Part shown: positions 30,444 through 43,409 of the stretch, in pieces
Numbering within the stretch: position 1 is the first letter of the stretch
How the letters are laid out: every line of letters begins with the position of its first letter
Program-made: the position numbers and the translations under genes
Source of the DNA: Corinectria fuckeliana
Lineage: Eukaryota; Ascomycota; Sordariomycetes; Hypocreales; Nectriaceae
Direction: 5' to 3'
Assembly (NCBI GenBank): GCA_019137255.1
Contig: WPDH01000084.1
Location: 1-64,000, forward strand
Length of the DNA: 64,000 nucleotides
Notes under the pieces: model-generated
What the model saw: only the letters and a program-made list of their open reading frames with translations
What the model was told of the DNA's origin: nothing
The model's database searches: none

Positions 30444-33400
30444 TGTGAATGTGGTTCGGAGGGTCTAGCTTCCAACAACAACAAAGTACTGCTGAGTCGA
30501 AGGGGGGTTTAGGAGGGTGGTTTGATGATGCTTTGTCGACAAAAGATCGGATCTGTCGTCGGGGGGGGAGCCCAAACAAGCGAGAGTAAGTCAAGTCGGA
30601 GCCGAGACAAAGCGACGAGTGCTAAGCATTAAAAGTCGATGGTGAATGGCAGGACCAGGGAACGAGGGCGGTGGTGACTGCCGAATGCGAAGCCCAAGCA
30701 AGCGAGTAGACTTGGGGGAAGATGGCTGCAGTGGTGTCGCAAGGTCGTGCGATGTGATGCCGAACCGACAGGGCAGAAGAGTCGAAATCGTCGAGCAAGG
30801 GCAAGAAACAGAGACTCTGTTATTTTGCAGCCAGTTGCGTGAGAGGATCCTGGAGGAAGCTGGAATGCGGGCCGCGAGGGACAAAAACGGTGGCGCGTCG
30901 ATTCCTAATGCGAGAAGTCGAGACAAAGTCACGCGATGAAGTAGCCGAGCTAGGATGGGTCCTGTATTCCGGTGAAGATCCTCGGGCGAGAAGGCGCAAG
31001 ATCAGACCAATCCCTCAGGCAGACGAAGCCTCGATTCGAAAGTCGATGTCGGTTGGTGGAGTGGATTGTTGTTGAGAGATGGCGAGAGCGAGCGAGCGTG
31101 TGATGTGGAGTGCTAGTGTGAGCGAGAGACGGTTCCCCTGTTTCCTTTTTTTTTCCCTGAGCGAGTCGAGAAAAGAGAATCACTGTACGAGTACTCGGGA
31201 AGGCGTGTACCGATAATAATGATAACAATAGAAAGACAGGACTACTAAGAGCAAACAGGAACAAACAAACTAACGAGGGCAGTGGAATATTAAGAGTAGC
31301 ACGCCCAGAAACGACTGTAGGGGGGGGACTGTTAGGCGGAGGAGGTGGGTTGGATGAGGGAGATTGCCAAAAGGGGAGAGAGGGAAGAAGAGGAGGAGAG
31401 GAGAGGATGATGTGAGCCGCCCAGGTGAGGAGTTAGTCCAGGTCTACGCTCTTTCCCAAGACGGTTAAGAGTTGCTTCGCTCGCAAATCCGCAGATCCCC
31501 AACCCACCCGCCGTCCGTCCTCAAAGACTCCGAGACGTGCTCTCTCCGCGCAGTACGAAGCACATACGAAGTACATACGGTGCGCCGCGTATCGGGACCC
31601 CATGCCTCGTAAGTACTAGTAAGAGGAGAATAACTGGGGACTGCGGCCAGCATCGCCCAATGGCATCCCTCGTCTGGATTCAAGGTGGTGGGTAAACCGT
31701 CCGTCTCCCAGTCGGAATTAGGTAGGATGCTCCGATGGGAAGCATGGAAGCACTGTGAATCGTCATGGATTGGACGGACGAGCGCCCCTACCACGCCGCG
31801 GAGATCTAGCCTACCTCTGGCGCGCTCCGAGTGAATCTTCTCCACCTCAACCAGGTCCGTACATGCCACTAGTTCGACTTGCGGTCAAGGCTCTTGGCGG
31901 GAAATACGACAAAGTCCCCAGTTCCAATTCCAACTTCTCAGTTCTCAGTTCAGAACTAAATAAAATACGATAAAAAGGATTCCATGACAAGCAAGCAAAA
32001 CTTGGGGTATCAAGCAAGGACAGGCGGCCTAACAAAGTCAATACCCGAAATTTCGGACCGCACGGTCCCATTGCAGATCAGCCCTTTCATCGCCGTGCGG
32101 TACGTACCTCGGACAGGGCCGATTCGAGCCATCCGTCCGCACTACACGAGATCACGACTCTCTCTCGCACACGCGCACATAATAATGAATATTCAATTCC
32201 CGGTTTTCATTTTCATCTTCGCCCTTGGATTCTCTCTTGTGCATCAGGGCATGGCAAATTGCGTGGCGTCGGCATCACCGGGCAACCACCTATCCGCGGT
32301 GATACATATGTACTATGTAGTTGCGGCACCGTAAAATCTCACCACCAGATTTAGTACATACGTAGCACTAACTGCCTTACGTAGAGGCTGGAGAGGGCTG
32401 ACCTTTTCTCGCGCGCGCGCGCTTATCCCCTTTATTTGCGCCCCTTCTTATTCGTCCGAGGCAGCCTCTCAAGACATGCACGGCGTTCTGTCAAGCCTGC
32501 AACCTGGCACATGCATTCCCAAAGGAGCAAAACTATCGATGGATGCGATGCGGCCCGCTGGCCAACATCCAAATTGTACATTGGGATCCAGCAACTTGGT
32601 TCGAAATTGTGTCCGTCCATGTACTTATGAAGTGCACATGTATCGCGCTTCCAACATTACCGTATAATTGGGCCAGTGCCTCAGAGGAACCCTTGCAGTG
32701 ATTCAGATGCGTCGATCGCCATATTACCCACTACACCTCCTAATGTGCAGAAAAGAATATGGATGCAATCCAATGCATCCCTCCCTTCCCTTATTAATAT
32801 GTCGCGTGGCTAACCCCGTGGTCTCCATGCTCACTCTCCCTTCGCCATGCCGCCATTCGTTGATCGTAGTGATGAAAGGAACTTCAACCAAGGGCCCAGA
32901 GCAGTAGACGCCTCCCACCGCTGATCTCATCATGCAACGCCGTTGAACGCCTCATCCAATGTCCCTCTGTCACGTCACACAAAGATCCCCCATCCCGTGT
33001 TACCCACGATTCCATGCCGCCTCCTTGACGCCACACACTCGCACAAGGAATCGACAAATGATAAATGCACTTATAACGATCTAGCAAACACTGATGCTTT
33101 TGTATAACTTTCACTGGCTCGCTCTCTCGAGACCAACACACACAAACAGACACACATATACACATGTATACCCACTCCTGTAAACAAATCTTCGGCCCGG
33201 CCCTTTTATCCTTCTGCCACAGGTGTTTCCAAGTCCTACATGACCTCTCCCAATCCCTGCACACTGTCAAGTAGAGGCACTGCTCTGTCCGTATCACCGC
33301 GTATTGCACAATGCTCCGACTCAAGTTCACACCGCTTTCCATATCATCTTGCTGCTTTATTCGAATCTATCACTGGAGCTCTCCCTCTTCATCCGCCAGG

Positions 33401-34650
33401 AACTGTATCGCTACGAATACCTACGGATACAACACTGCTGAGCCATTGTTGGTTCTCCAAGGTTCACTGCAACAGCCATCTAAGCTTCTAACCCGCCGGC
33501 CCGCACCAGGTACCCGGAATCCATGTACCCGCTGAGTCGAGTTACCTGCAGTACCTGCAGTCCGCAGTACATACGGTACTTCGACGAGATCCGCCCAGTT
33601 TCCCCGCGACCCATCCTTAGTCGAGGTGACCCCCCGTGACAGTATCATCCTAGGTACTTGCCTGTCAAAGTCTCAAGTGTACATCAGCGTTCACGCCTTA
33701 CCGCTCTCGTCCTCCAGCATTTGATAGCGGCATCTACTTACATAGGTAGGAATAGGTCCTCCTTCTGATAGGTGGAGGACCTCACTTGGAGAATATGGAG
33801 CCTAATGGTTTAATTTACGCTGCGATGCCAACGACCGAAACCAAGCGTTTACCTTAGGGCATGACTACCACCGAACTAATTCAGATAATCTCCCCTACCA
33901 TCGTTCCAATAAAGAAAGAGCAGAACAAAGTCAACTAATAACAAGCCCGTCGTCTCTTGCTTCCGAGCCCCGTTTCGCAACGGTTCGCCTCCACGTCTCA
34001 CCTGGCAATTACAACAATGATTTCCAAATTCTGGCACCCGAGACCAAATGGTCGTCGACCAAACCAACCTCTCCCATCTGCAATTTATCCCATGACTAAC
34101 GAATCCGGTCTCGACCCATCACTCCCATCAAAATACCGTGTCCTCCGTTGAATCCCACCAGCCTTCGCAAGTAACCCATACAAGAGTCCCGCTGTAACGA
34201 TTGCTCATCGTCCATCCTGGTCGTATCGTACAGGATGTTAGTCGTAGTCCTTCAAGTCCACCTAGTCCCAAGGAGTAGTAGAAAACCGGCAAACCCTTTC
34301 CACCATGTCTCGTCATCAAAAGGAGAAGAGAAACCGAGATAGTAAAAATTAAACAAGTTCCAGGGTGAAGAGTGTAAATTGAACGCCGACCCATCAGTTC
34401 TTCCGAATTTTTTTTGTGCTTTTCGCGTGTTTTCGTGCCATTCGGTCGGACCGCTTTCTCGCAAAAAGAGGCATCATGGCGTCGTGGTTGAGGTCGCGAA
34501 CGCGGTCAGCTCGGCTTACCAGCCATGCTAAGGTTGTCATTGGGCAGCGATGAATCTGTCACGCTTGTGACGTGGCCTATCGCCCCTTTGAGTTGAGGAA
34601 CATCTCTGTCGTCGGGTTAGTTTGACCATAATTGTCAAGAGACGCCGCTT
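30444..34650. other. 4.2-kb gene-free stretch upstream of the GH16 gene
   Basis: No frame shows a recognisable protein. The first 900 bases are probably the promoter and 5' leader of the GH16 gene. A short CG dinucleotide run lies near 32410-32421. No RNA gene or repeat family was identified. Confidence 0.45.
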
Positions 34651-36054
34651 TTAGCGGCCAAGTTTCGTGAGCATACCCGGGAAATGTTCTTTAGCGTACT
34701 GCTCACAAGCCTATGTGGTTGCTGATTAGTCATGGTTCATTAGGGGTTGCGTTGGTGGTGTTCCGTACCTTGGCAGGCTTGCCGACCTTCTGGCCAATAG
34801 TCTTCCACTTGTTGTTCTCGTACTCCTTAATAGCGTTCATCAACGCTTGGCTCTGATAAAGGGAGAGTCAGCAGGGTGGTTCAAGAGAAGGGCCGGATAA
34901 ATGTTACCTCGTCCTCAGCAAACTCGGCATAGTGCATGTCCTGTCATCAAGTTAGATTTCAAGCTGATCCTGTATCCTTTGCAGCCTTGGCCGTGTACCT
35001 TGTACCAGTGCTTCTTGACGGAGCCCTCTGTCCTGGTGGGGAATGTCTACAGGTTTGTGTTAGCTCATGAACCACGCGTATCTTGCAGCACAGCTGACTT
35101 ACCTTGGCAATCTCTGCCCAGCTGTTTCCTGCATCCCGCATCTGCTTGAGCCGCAACTCCTCCTGTGGGGTCCAAGGGGTGTTCGTCCTGCTCTTCTTGG
35201 CCGGAGGGGGGGCGATCGGCGTGGCGGCGTCGTCAGCCGGGGCCTGAGGTTGCTGAGGAGCGGCGTTTTGGGCGGCGTGAGGGGCAGGAGGCGCAGAAAT
35301 AGGCGGCGGGGCCTGAGAGGCGGGGACGGGAGCGGGCGGGGCCGTTGAAACCGGCGGCGGCGGAGCAGCAGTAGGGGCGGGGCGCTTCCGCTGTCGACCG
35401 GTCGGGGCTGGAGCGGGCGTCGGGGTTTGCTGCTGCTGCTGTTGTTGTTGTTGTTGTTGTTGCGGGGGCCCGTTGGGAGGCTGCTGGGGAACGTTCATGG
35501 GCGGTTGGACGGGGGCAGGATGGTGTTGCTGCTGTTGTTGCGGTCCCATGTTGGGCTGGGGGGCGCCGTAGGGGAACTCCATACGCTCGTTGCGACGAGC
35601 CATGTCGGCCTGATACGGGTGAGGGTTGCTATTAGGAAAGGCCGGTTAGCTGACAGACTTGCCTCGACCGTGGGACGAGTCGGCATGGCATGGCATAGAC
35701 ATGGTGGCCGGTAGACCGGAGGTGCCCAATAGGGATATGCAGGGACAAGAGGGAAAGGTAGCCCCAGGTCTCAATAAGATAACGACGACGGGACGTTATA
35801 AAAGCATCACCAAAAGGCCAGTTGGCGGTGATACAACAACTTGAGTCCCAGCCGTGGATGGGGGGATATGCCAGGGATTGGGGGGGTACATCGGGTACAA
35901 GAGGGACCCGGGTGGTGCCGCAGCCAAGCGGCAGAAGGTAGACGCGAGAGGTACAAGAGACAACGAGACAATGTACTCACTGTATATCATTGGGCTGATG
36001 AGTGGAGTTTGAGTAGACGTACTCCGGCACGGGGCCGACTTGCCACTGCTGCAT
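34651..36054 (-). CDS. Myb/SANT-domain protein with Gln/Pro-rich N-terminus
   Basis: Six exons splice in consistent phase: 35981-36054, 35103-35628, 34999-35046, 34908-34940, 34769-34852 and 34651-34710, giving 274 residues. The start MQQWQVGPVPEY opens exon 1. Residues about 30-165 are low complexity, with a run of 12 Gln and many Pro/Ala, as in transcriptional activators. A first Myb/SANT repeat starts at about 171 with PWTPQEELRLKQMRDAG, then SWAEIAK, TFPTRTEGSVKKHWYK; the tryptophans are spaced as in SANT domains. The second repeat is NAIKEYENNKWKTIGQKVG then ACEQYAKEHF. PAKKSRTNT just before the first repeat could be a nuclear signal. Introns cut both repeats into pieces of 11-28 codons. 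It is likely a nuclear DNA- or histone-binding regulator; the target is unknown. Confidence 0.8.
35425..35461. repeat. CAG/CAA (polyglutamine) coding microsatellite
   Basis: On the minus strand mixed CAA and CAG codons give 12 consecutive glutamines in the Myb/SANT protein. Mixed codons make it less slippage-prone than a pure repeat. Confidence 0.9.
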
Positions 36055-37975
36055 GTTCTGGAGAAAGATGGAAAGTCAGCGGCAAAGCCTCGCACGATGA
36101 TATGATGAGACAAGAGTTGAGGAGAGCCAGGATTGAGTCTCAAGACGCCGGGACAATTGTCAGTTCGATGAGGGGGGCGGGAGAGCGATGGTTACCGCCA
36201 AAGGGCCGGCTGGTCATCTATCTGCACGCGTGGGTCTGCAGAAAACGCGGGTTGGCAGCAGAATGTCGACGCGACCAGGGTCATGAAGCAGTGAACCTCA
36301 ACTTGTAGCCGTCGGTATCGCGACAACAAATGACACAGCGACGGCGGCGCGACTGCTATGGAAGCGGCGGCAGGCGACAGCAACAGCGTCTCAGGCCAGC
36401 GGCAGCGACGAGAATCGCGACCGCGCCGGTGGGTGGATGCCACGGCTGGTGTTGCGGGACAATGGCGATGACGATGAGTCGACGCGGGACGCTCGAGACG
36501 CGAGGCCAAAGCAACGCAAACGCAGTGGGAGAAGCGAAACGACAAGACGAAACGAGAGCAACAGAAGGGGTACAATACTTACGGGCAATGTAACTTGGGG
36601 TCAAAGTTGCATAAGACACATCCGACGGGGAGAGAGAAGGTCTCGAGAACAACCGGGGCAAGTAACGCACGCCCTGGCTGCGGATGCTAGGGACAAGACA
36701 GATACACGAGCGTGGCCAGGCGGCGCGAGTGTGTGTCTGGGTATTTGAGGGTCTGGGAGGGGGCTAGAGGGATTGACGTGAGTGCGCAGGCGAGGGAGGG
36801 GCGTGGGATGGGCGAATGGTTTTGGCGGCAGCTTTGTGGGAATGGGAAAGCTCGCGCGTGCGGTTCCGGGGGGGCTAGCCTGTTGCTGCTGTGTTGCGCT
36901 GTGGCGGCGCAGTGCAATGATGAGCGGAGCGGAGTCCGAGGAGGGTCGCGATGGTATTGGTGGTGATGCTGGATGATGACGATGCTGCTGGCGCAGGACG
37001 GACCAAGGTCAGTGTGTAGCCAAAGAGGGAACGTTTGGGATAGGTTGCGACGTCGTGTGCTGCGCTCTGCTGGCATGCGTCCACTCGTTGTGCGGGTGAG
37101 GTGGTACAATGTCGTGCTGCTGCCACGGAGGGTTTGAGTGATGGGATGGACGAGCCTTGGTTTGGACTTTGAACCTTTTTTTCTGGGGCTGGGGGAGGCT
37201 TGGAGGCTTAGAGGAGGGCTGGGGCTGGGCTCGGATGGGATGGGATCGGGCTTGGCATTGGCAGGCTGGTGTGAGAAAAGTGAGGAAACTTGGGGAGTGG
37301 TGCGCGCGTGTGGGTGGATGTGTGAGGCTCAAGATGGTTAGGGGTGGTAGCAGATGGGTGACTTGCGACCAGTCACTGTGGCAGAAAAGGACTTATTACT
37401 CACTCACGACACGGGAGGCTGGAGGCGACGACACGACGCGCAGGACGCAGCGAGAAAGTTAAGCGGGTTGGCTGGCAGGTGTTTGGCGATCCAGCGTTGG
37501 TAGCGTGGTGTAGACGCGGCGAGCGTCAGGAAGATGGCCTGGGTGGGGATGGGGACAGGTAGACGAATTGCAGCACAGCCCGTCGAGTAATTAGCAGGTG
37601 AATGAGGAGACGGTGAGCGAATGGGTGGTGGCTGAGTGCGAGGTGAGCGAGGTCCCTGCTTGCTTGCTTGCGTCGGTAGGCGTATATCGTTGCCCGGACA
37701 GATGGGGCGGAGGGGGACTGGGAACTGCGTGTTGTGAATGGCTGTCGGTGTTCCTGGGTGACTGCGTCTGCTCAGACCAGACAGTCCGAGTTGAGAGCGA
37801 CCAGTTGACTGGGTGGCGGGCGGGTGGCCAGCGACGCCGGCAGTGATAGAGTAGCAAGCGGCTGTATCGCGGATCTGGGAGGTTTCCTCACGGGCCAGAT
37901 GCAGTGGATCCGGTCCAGGCCAGCCAGTCTGGGGAACGGGAATGGGAACGAAGTTCGGTGGCAGAGTGGACAAGA

Positions 37976-37996
37976 GACGAGACGAGACGAGACGAG
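37976..37996. repeat. (GACGA)n microsatellite
   Basis: Four tandem copies of a five-base unit in non-coding sequence. Confidence 0.75.
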
Positions 37997-39118
37997 CAAA
38001 GGGTGAAAGAAACAACGCCGGTGACTTTGCCAGTGAGGGCGACGATGGGTGGTACCTGGCGGCAAAGTAACTCGGGGCGGGCAGGACCTGGGAAGTCGCT
38101 GGGACCTGGGGGGGAGGGGAAGGTGGTCAGTCGGCCACGGCGGTCGATGTGTTCTGGCTGGAAGTCCTTTTTTTGGTGAAGGGGGGAGAAACGGGGGAGC
38201 GAAGTTTTGGGCACGGCGCGACAGAAGGCTACAGACCCTGGGCCAAAAAATGGAGACATGCGGGTCTCAATGTGAGATGGATATGCACAGTGTAACGCCC
38301 TCCGCACTGTCTTCCTCTATGCTTTTAACGTTGGGCTGCACAGTGCCCGCCACGCAAGAGCGGGGCTGCTGGATGCCTACGCGCACGGGCCACTGCAATG
38401 CTGCAAAGCCTTGCAAACTCCTTGAGTGGCCCGGGTGACAAACCCACTGGCGGCGTACTGAGGTACCTGGGTACATCCCTCTTCTGCTCACCGGCACGCA
38501 TCTCAGTGGAGGTCGGGTACTTCCCACCAGGCGCTCGGGTCGCTTGGCGGCTCGGTTCTCCTCCAGGCCGGGCTGGACCACCATGGCGGGTACCGAGGTA
38601 CATCAGCTACGCTCGGATGGTACCACGATGTGGGCGAAAGCATCTGATTGCGGATGGTTGCAGTCGATGCATCTGGCGAGAACGCGCTGTTGGACAGGTC
38701 ACCCAGACCATCCGAGCCACCGTTTCCCACTGCTCACGTCAGAGACTGCGTGAAGAGGGCTTGCAACAGGAGCCGGCTCGTTCACCGATTCTGAGGGGTT
38801 TTGGGGCTGGCAGCGAGCCCAAGAGGAGGGGGATGCGAGACGGACGGCATACGCAATGGAAGAGAGGAAAAGATGGCTAACGGCAATGCAAGGTCGACAA
38901 TTCCCTGTCTGCTGTGTCATGGGATTACAGTCGCACTGCGCTCGACGAGCACCAGGGTTCCTCTTCTACCGTGAATGCGTAGCCGCCCATAGTTCCCGTG
39001 TCTTCGTATGTATTTGTACTTCTGATCAAGCCATATAGGGCTCAACAACGTGGAACAGTGCCGTTGCAGTCATACTCTAGGAGATGGCAGAGTTGGCTCT
39101 TGGATAGATGGTTCCTCA

Positions 39119-39156
39119 GTCCTCCTCACCATCCTCACCATCCTCACCATCCTCTT
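39119..39156. repeat. (CCATCCTCA)n minisatellite
   Basis: About four tandem copies of a nine-base unit in non-coding sequence. Confidence 0.8.
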
Positions 39157-41630
39157 CCCCGTGTTCCTCACCGAGGCAACTTTACCTGTTGGACCAAGAT
39201 CATTCGTCGCCATAGACCAAGGCTTTGTCCCGAAGCACCTCATCTGCCCGCTCGATGCAATCATGCAGTCTCTCAGTGTTGCGTCGAGGCTCCCGCTTCC
39301 GATAATGCCCCTCTCCCCGCCCATAGATTCCTGACATGACGTCCCGGCACCAAATCATCAGCGACGCGGACGTGTTATGTCGTCCTTCAGACGTGTGCTC
39401 GAATCTGGTCCCGGACCGGCCAGTGACTCGAGTTACTTTTCCGAGGTACCGACACCTTCAAAATGGGGCAGATTCAGAGCCGCAACCACGGATACTTGCC
39501 TGTGCCAGATGCTCCACCCCCGGATGTACCTCATGTACCCAGCAACCTGCCGCGCTCGAGCTAAGATCGTGACCTCCAGCCTGTGTACCTCGGAAGTCTC
39601 CCTCTCCTGCTCAACGACATGTCTGTGTAAGTCGACGCGTCCACGGTCCGCGACTCGTAGGCTCTCAAGGCGCCACCGTTGATTTCAGTTTTATTTGTCC
39701 GTCCCGACAGAGGAAGCATGCAAAGTTGCTCAAACCTCTTCGAGGTCAATTCATGGGTCCAGCGCTTCAATCTGCTGCCTGGTGCTCCCATCCTAAACCG
39801 CCTCCATGTGTCAGATCTCGCTCAGCGTCTGTTAAAACCAGTGCTGGGAACCGAAACTGCGTCTTGCACTTTGCCTTGAGCAGCCCAAGGAGCCAGCCAA
39901 TATTGTCACACGAAACGGAACTGCTTCGTCCCTGGCAAGTATGTTTCCCGCGGCCTTTTCCGTTCAATTTCAAGTCCACGACGCCAAGGTCCAGGGTAGC
40001 TGTGCAGCAAAACATCACCATCCATCAAACACATCTCGCTCAGGGAACAATGCGCATGGGAGCTTATTTTTTGACATTCTGCTATCTCTCGGGTTTTTCT
40101 CAATTTTATTTTATTTTATTTTGGAGCGGACTTACCTCGAGATGACTGATCCATATAAGGGTGCCACATAGAGTTATACGCAACAACCTGTCCACTTATC
40201 ATGGGCGGATTGAACTCAAGCACGAAAATCTCGTAAAGCCTTATAACCACAGTTTTACCCGCTTCGGGTGAAGGAGTCCAGATTCTTTGAGGTTCTAGAA
40301 GAAGCAAAAACTTTCTTAGGACAGCGACAGTTGAGGTTGTCCCAACCCCCACTCTCAATAACATCAGCCTTGCAGCCCCCGTTCAACTGACCACACAACT
40401 CAAGACCATCTTTGCAGATGAAGACCCTTCACCTGCATGGTCACATGTGCATACAGAAACTGGCATTGTGCTCTTGACTTTCTTCTGGCCTGGACGAGTA
40501 CCGAGCTGGTAGTGCTACGCTGCCGGATGAAACCAGGGTCTCGCTCGACTTAACGCCTAAAGAGGTAAGGGAGTTTCAAATGCGGACTCGAGGCAGTGAT
40601 GCGGTGTAGAATCCCTAGGCTATTGAAACTGCTTGCCGGAGGCAGGAAAATCTAAGAGGGCTGGAAACTTCAAACCTGGAGGCGCCGAGAGACGAGTCAG
40701 TGTTGCGGTACCGCCAGACTCGGCTGCCTGCAATAAGCACATGCATATTCTCAAAGGGGCTGCACCGTCAAGAGTATGGTTACATATTAGGCATGCTAAG
40801 TAGCCCCTAGTCAGGAAACGCCCAAAAGAGGTTGAGGCTTAGCATGTTTTTGATCCTGTAACCGATGTAAGATCGCCTGGGGAAACATTTGAGACAGGAT
40901 CTTGGGGAATGCGAACCCTCTGCGTCATATGGTAGCAGCCATCGGCACCTGTTACATGTCGACGGCAGTGACGCTTTCGAAACAGAAACAGGCGCGTGGA
41001 GGCTGACCAGTAGACGGCATGCACGTGTGCGCCGCACCTAGCATCTGAAGCTGTCGCGACCCCAGGAACACAATGCTTTATTACATCTTAGCTCATATCG
41101 TGTTTGAAAGGTGCTTCAGCCTCCCACTGGCCCGAGGACATCCGGATTCGCCACAGCCTCGCCCTGACGCCGGGGCCGCTGACATCCGCCTTGGCCGGGG
41201 GCGGCAACAACTCTCGGATGAGGAATCCTGCGGAGCGGGTCAGCGGTCACTGAAACTCGTGGCAGAGGGGCAGACTAAAGTATGGACCCGGGATGTAACT
41301 AATTCGAGAAGACAGTTACATTGCATCTCATGCCCCGGGGCTTGGCGGCAAGCCTAGACAGAACCGGCTGCTACCGAGGGGGAACCCTACAGTACTATGT
41401 AGAGGGGAGGATCGATTAAGACGGGCGCCGGCCGTGATGATCTTCAGGGAGATGGTTAGAGGTCGTCGATGGAGGGAAAGATCAGCATTGTGGAAGCCCG
41501 GGTTTTGGGCATGCCTCCAATCTGGAACCTACATAGTAACCATATATTCGTATCTGGGCGGCGTATTAATGTATTCGTAGGTCCCCCCAGGGAAACTTAT
41601 TAAGGTGCACGAGTTAAGATGACGTGGAGC

Positions 41631-41651
41631 GGGGGGGGGGGGGGGGGGGNN

Positions 41652-41688
<37 letters not shown>

Positions 41689-41698
41689 CTTCTGTGGG
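41631..41698. repeat. Poly-G tract with two undetermined bases (assembly ambiguity)
   Basis: A 68-base stretch that is all G except for NN at 41650-41651. The flanks are unrelated ordinary sequence. This is best read as a homopolymer that the assembler could not resolve or a gap closed with low-quality reads; the true length is unknown. Confidence 0.9.
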
Positions 41699-41861
41699 TA
41701 GATTGTTTGCGTAACTAATAAACCTGGAACACGGGACACGGGAATCTGATGATGGGAGTTGATGAAGCCACGAACAAGCAGAAATGAGAAAGGTAAAAAT
41801 AAAATAAACTCCAAAGAAACGGCATGGTATATTCTCCGGGGCTCCGGTAGTCACGAACAAG

Positions 41862-41892
41862 CACAAGGCACAAGGCACAAGGCACAAGGCAG
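41862..41892. repeat. (GCACAAG)n minisatellite
   Basis: Four tandem copies of a seven-base unit, non-coding. Confidence 0.8.
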
Positions 41893-42359
41893 AAAAAGCA
41901 AAGCCAGTCTCTTTGTTGTCGAAGCCCGCGCCAGTGTTTCCTGTGTGTTTCCTGGGCCATTGTTCGCGTCTGGGGATATGTTTCCATCTTGGAACATAAA
42001 CATACATAGTAGCAGTTTTCCTTTCTTAACGGCCGGGGGCACCATCGTCACCGTTCCTCTTCTTCCCTTACCGCTCCCCTCAGATCAAACAGAACGGGAG
42101 GACCTGAACCTGGATCCCAGGCTTCTGCGAACAACAGCCCGGCGATGCGAGGGTTTGGCAGAAGTCGATTCCCGCCAATCACGACTCGGCCAAGGCGAAT
42201 GGCTTCCTGATACTGAGGTGAAATTACGCCAGTGCGCTAGCGGGTTTCAAGGTGCCCGACCCTGGCGGACTGGGCTTGCGCTGGTCTCGAAACGAGCGGG
42301 CTCCGGCCGGGTTTCTGGTGTGTTGGAGTGGGCGGCGCGGGGTGTTGGTCTGCGAGCAT

Positions 42360-42390
42360 GGGTGTTGGTGTTGGTGTTGGTGTTGGTTTG
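42360..42390. repeat. (GGTGTT)n microsatellite
   Basis: About five tandem copies of a six-base unit, non-coding. Confidence 0.8.
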
Positions 42391-43393
42391 GTTTAGCAAG
42401 TTAGGTACGAGGCCGGTGTGGCTTAATTAGTAGAGCGACGGATCGTGAGAGTGCGGCGATGGGGGAGATTTGCAGGCATGCGGCTCTTCTTGTTTAGGTG
42501 GAAGTTCCTGCTGGAAGCCGAAAGCAGAGATGTGATGGAGGGGAATTATGGGACTCATCCCATCTTTCTAGTCTACTTGGTACAAACACTGCCGAACTTG
42601 AACGTTTACTACCACCTTAGATAATAGCTTGTACTTAGGTAGGCCTACTAGTAGGTACTAGATGTACGAAGCACGCATGCTGACACTGGAGAACCCACTT
42701 TCGATGATGGGCCTTTGCACGGGAGATCTCTCGCCCACCTATCACAGGGATCGAATTCGCGGGAGGGCAGGGGTGCGGGCAGCAGAGGAAACAGTTGAGG
42801 CCCTGTTTCGATGGAACCATTCCAAACCAAACGCCTGGGACCGTCCGTACTTTGGCTAGGAAGTCTAGGGCCCTTGCTGCAAGCGGTGGGTATTTGAGTG
42901 TGAGTGTGTGGACGCGGGCGCCGGGGCCAACGAGATGAGGAAGTATGGGATGGTGTGAATGGATGATGAGGAAGAAGAAAAGGAAGAGAAGAACAAGACG
43001 TGGAACAAAACAAGCATCATTGTTGGCATCATGGGCATCATCGTCGAGGCGCAAGCCATGGAACGGCTATGGGACACTAACAGCCACCCACGGTGCAGCT
43101 ATGGAACAGAGCAAAGCAACATCATGGAGCAAGGCTACAGGAAGACGGATGCAGGCACAAACACACGCAGCCCACAGTTTCCCACATGTTGGCATGCGTC
43201 TAGATCGCTCGCAGGCTAGGCGCATCATGGGCAAGACCAGACCAGACGATGACAGACCACAGAGCCACATGCCACAGGATTCAACCTGATTACTGCAGTT
43301 GACGACTCCATCGCTCCATTATCACGGAGTCAACGGGGGGCATCAGGAACCCTCGAGAGCAAGCTTCTCGGCCAATCAGAGACCCCTGTCACT

Positions 43394-43409
43394 GGGGGGG
43401 GGGGGGGGG
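43394..43409. repeat. 16-base G homopolymer
   Basis: A pure run of 16 G, followed about 12 bases later by an alternating GC run (43422-43431). Confidence 0.9.

Noticed and set aside
24102..31000. Secondary-metabolite gene cluster (reductase, P450, hydrolase, lactonase close together)
   Set aside because: No backbone enzyme, transporter or pathway regulator is present; the intergenic distances are large and the GH16 gene is a cell-wall gene. Proximity alone does not support a cluster.
40890..40960. B-box-like GGTTCGCATTCC on the minus strand
   Set aside because: The surrounding bases do not fold into a tRNA cloverleaf and no A box is present.
42418..42490. tRNA-like D-arm sequence (ggcttaattagtagagcg)
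   Set aside because: No matching acceptor or anticodon stems and no B box at the right distance, so not a tRNA gene.
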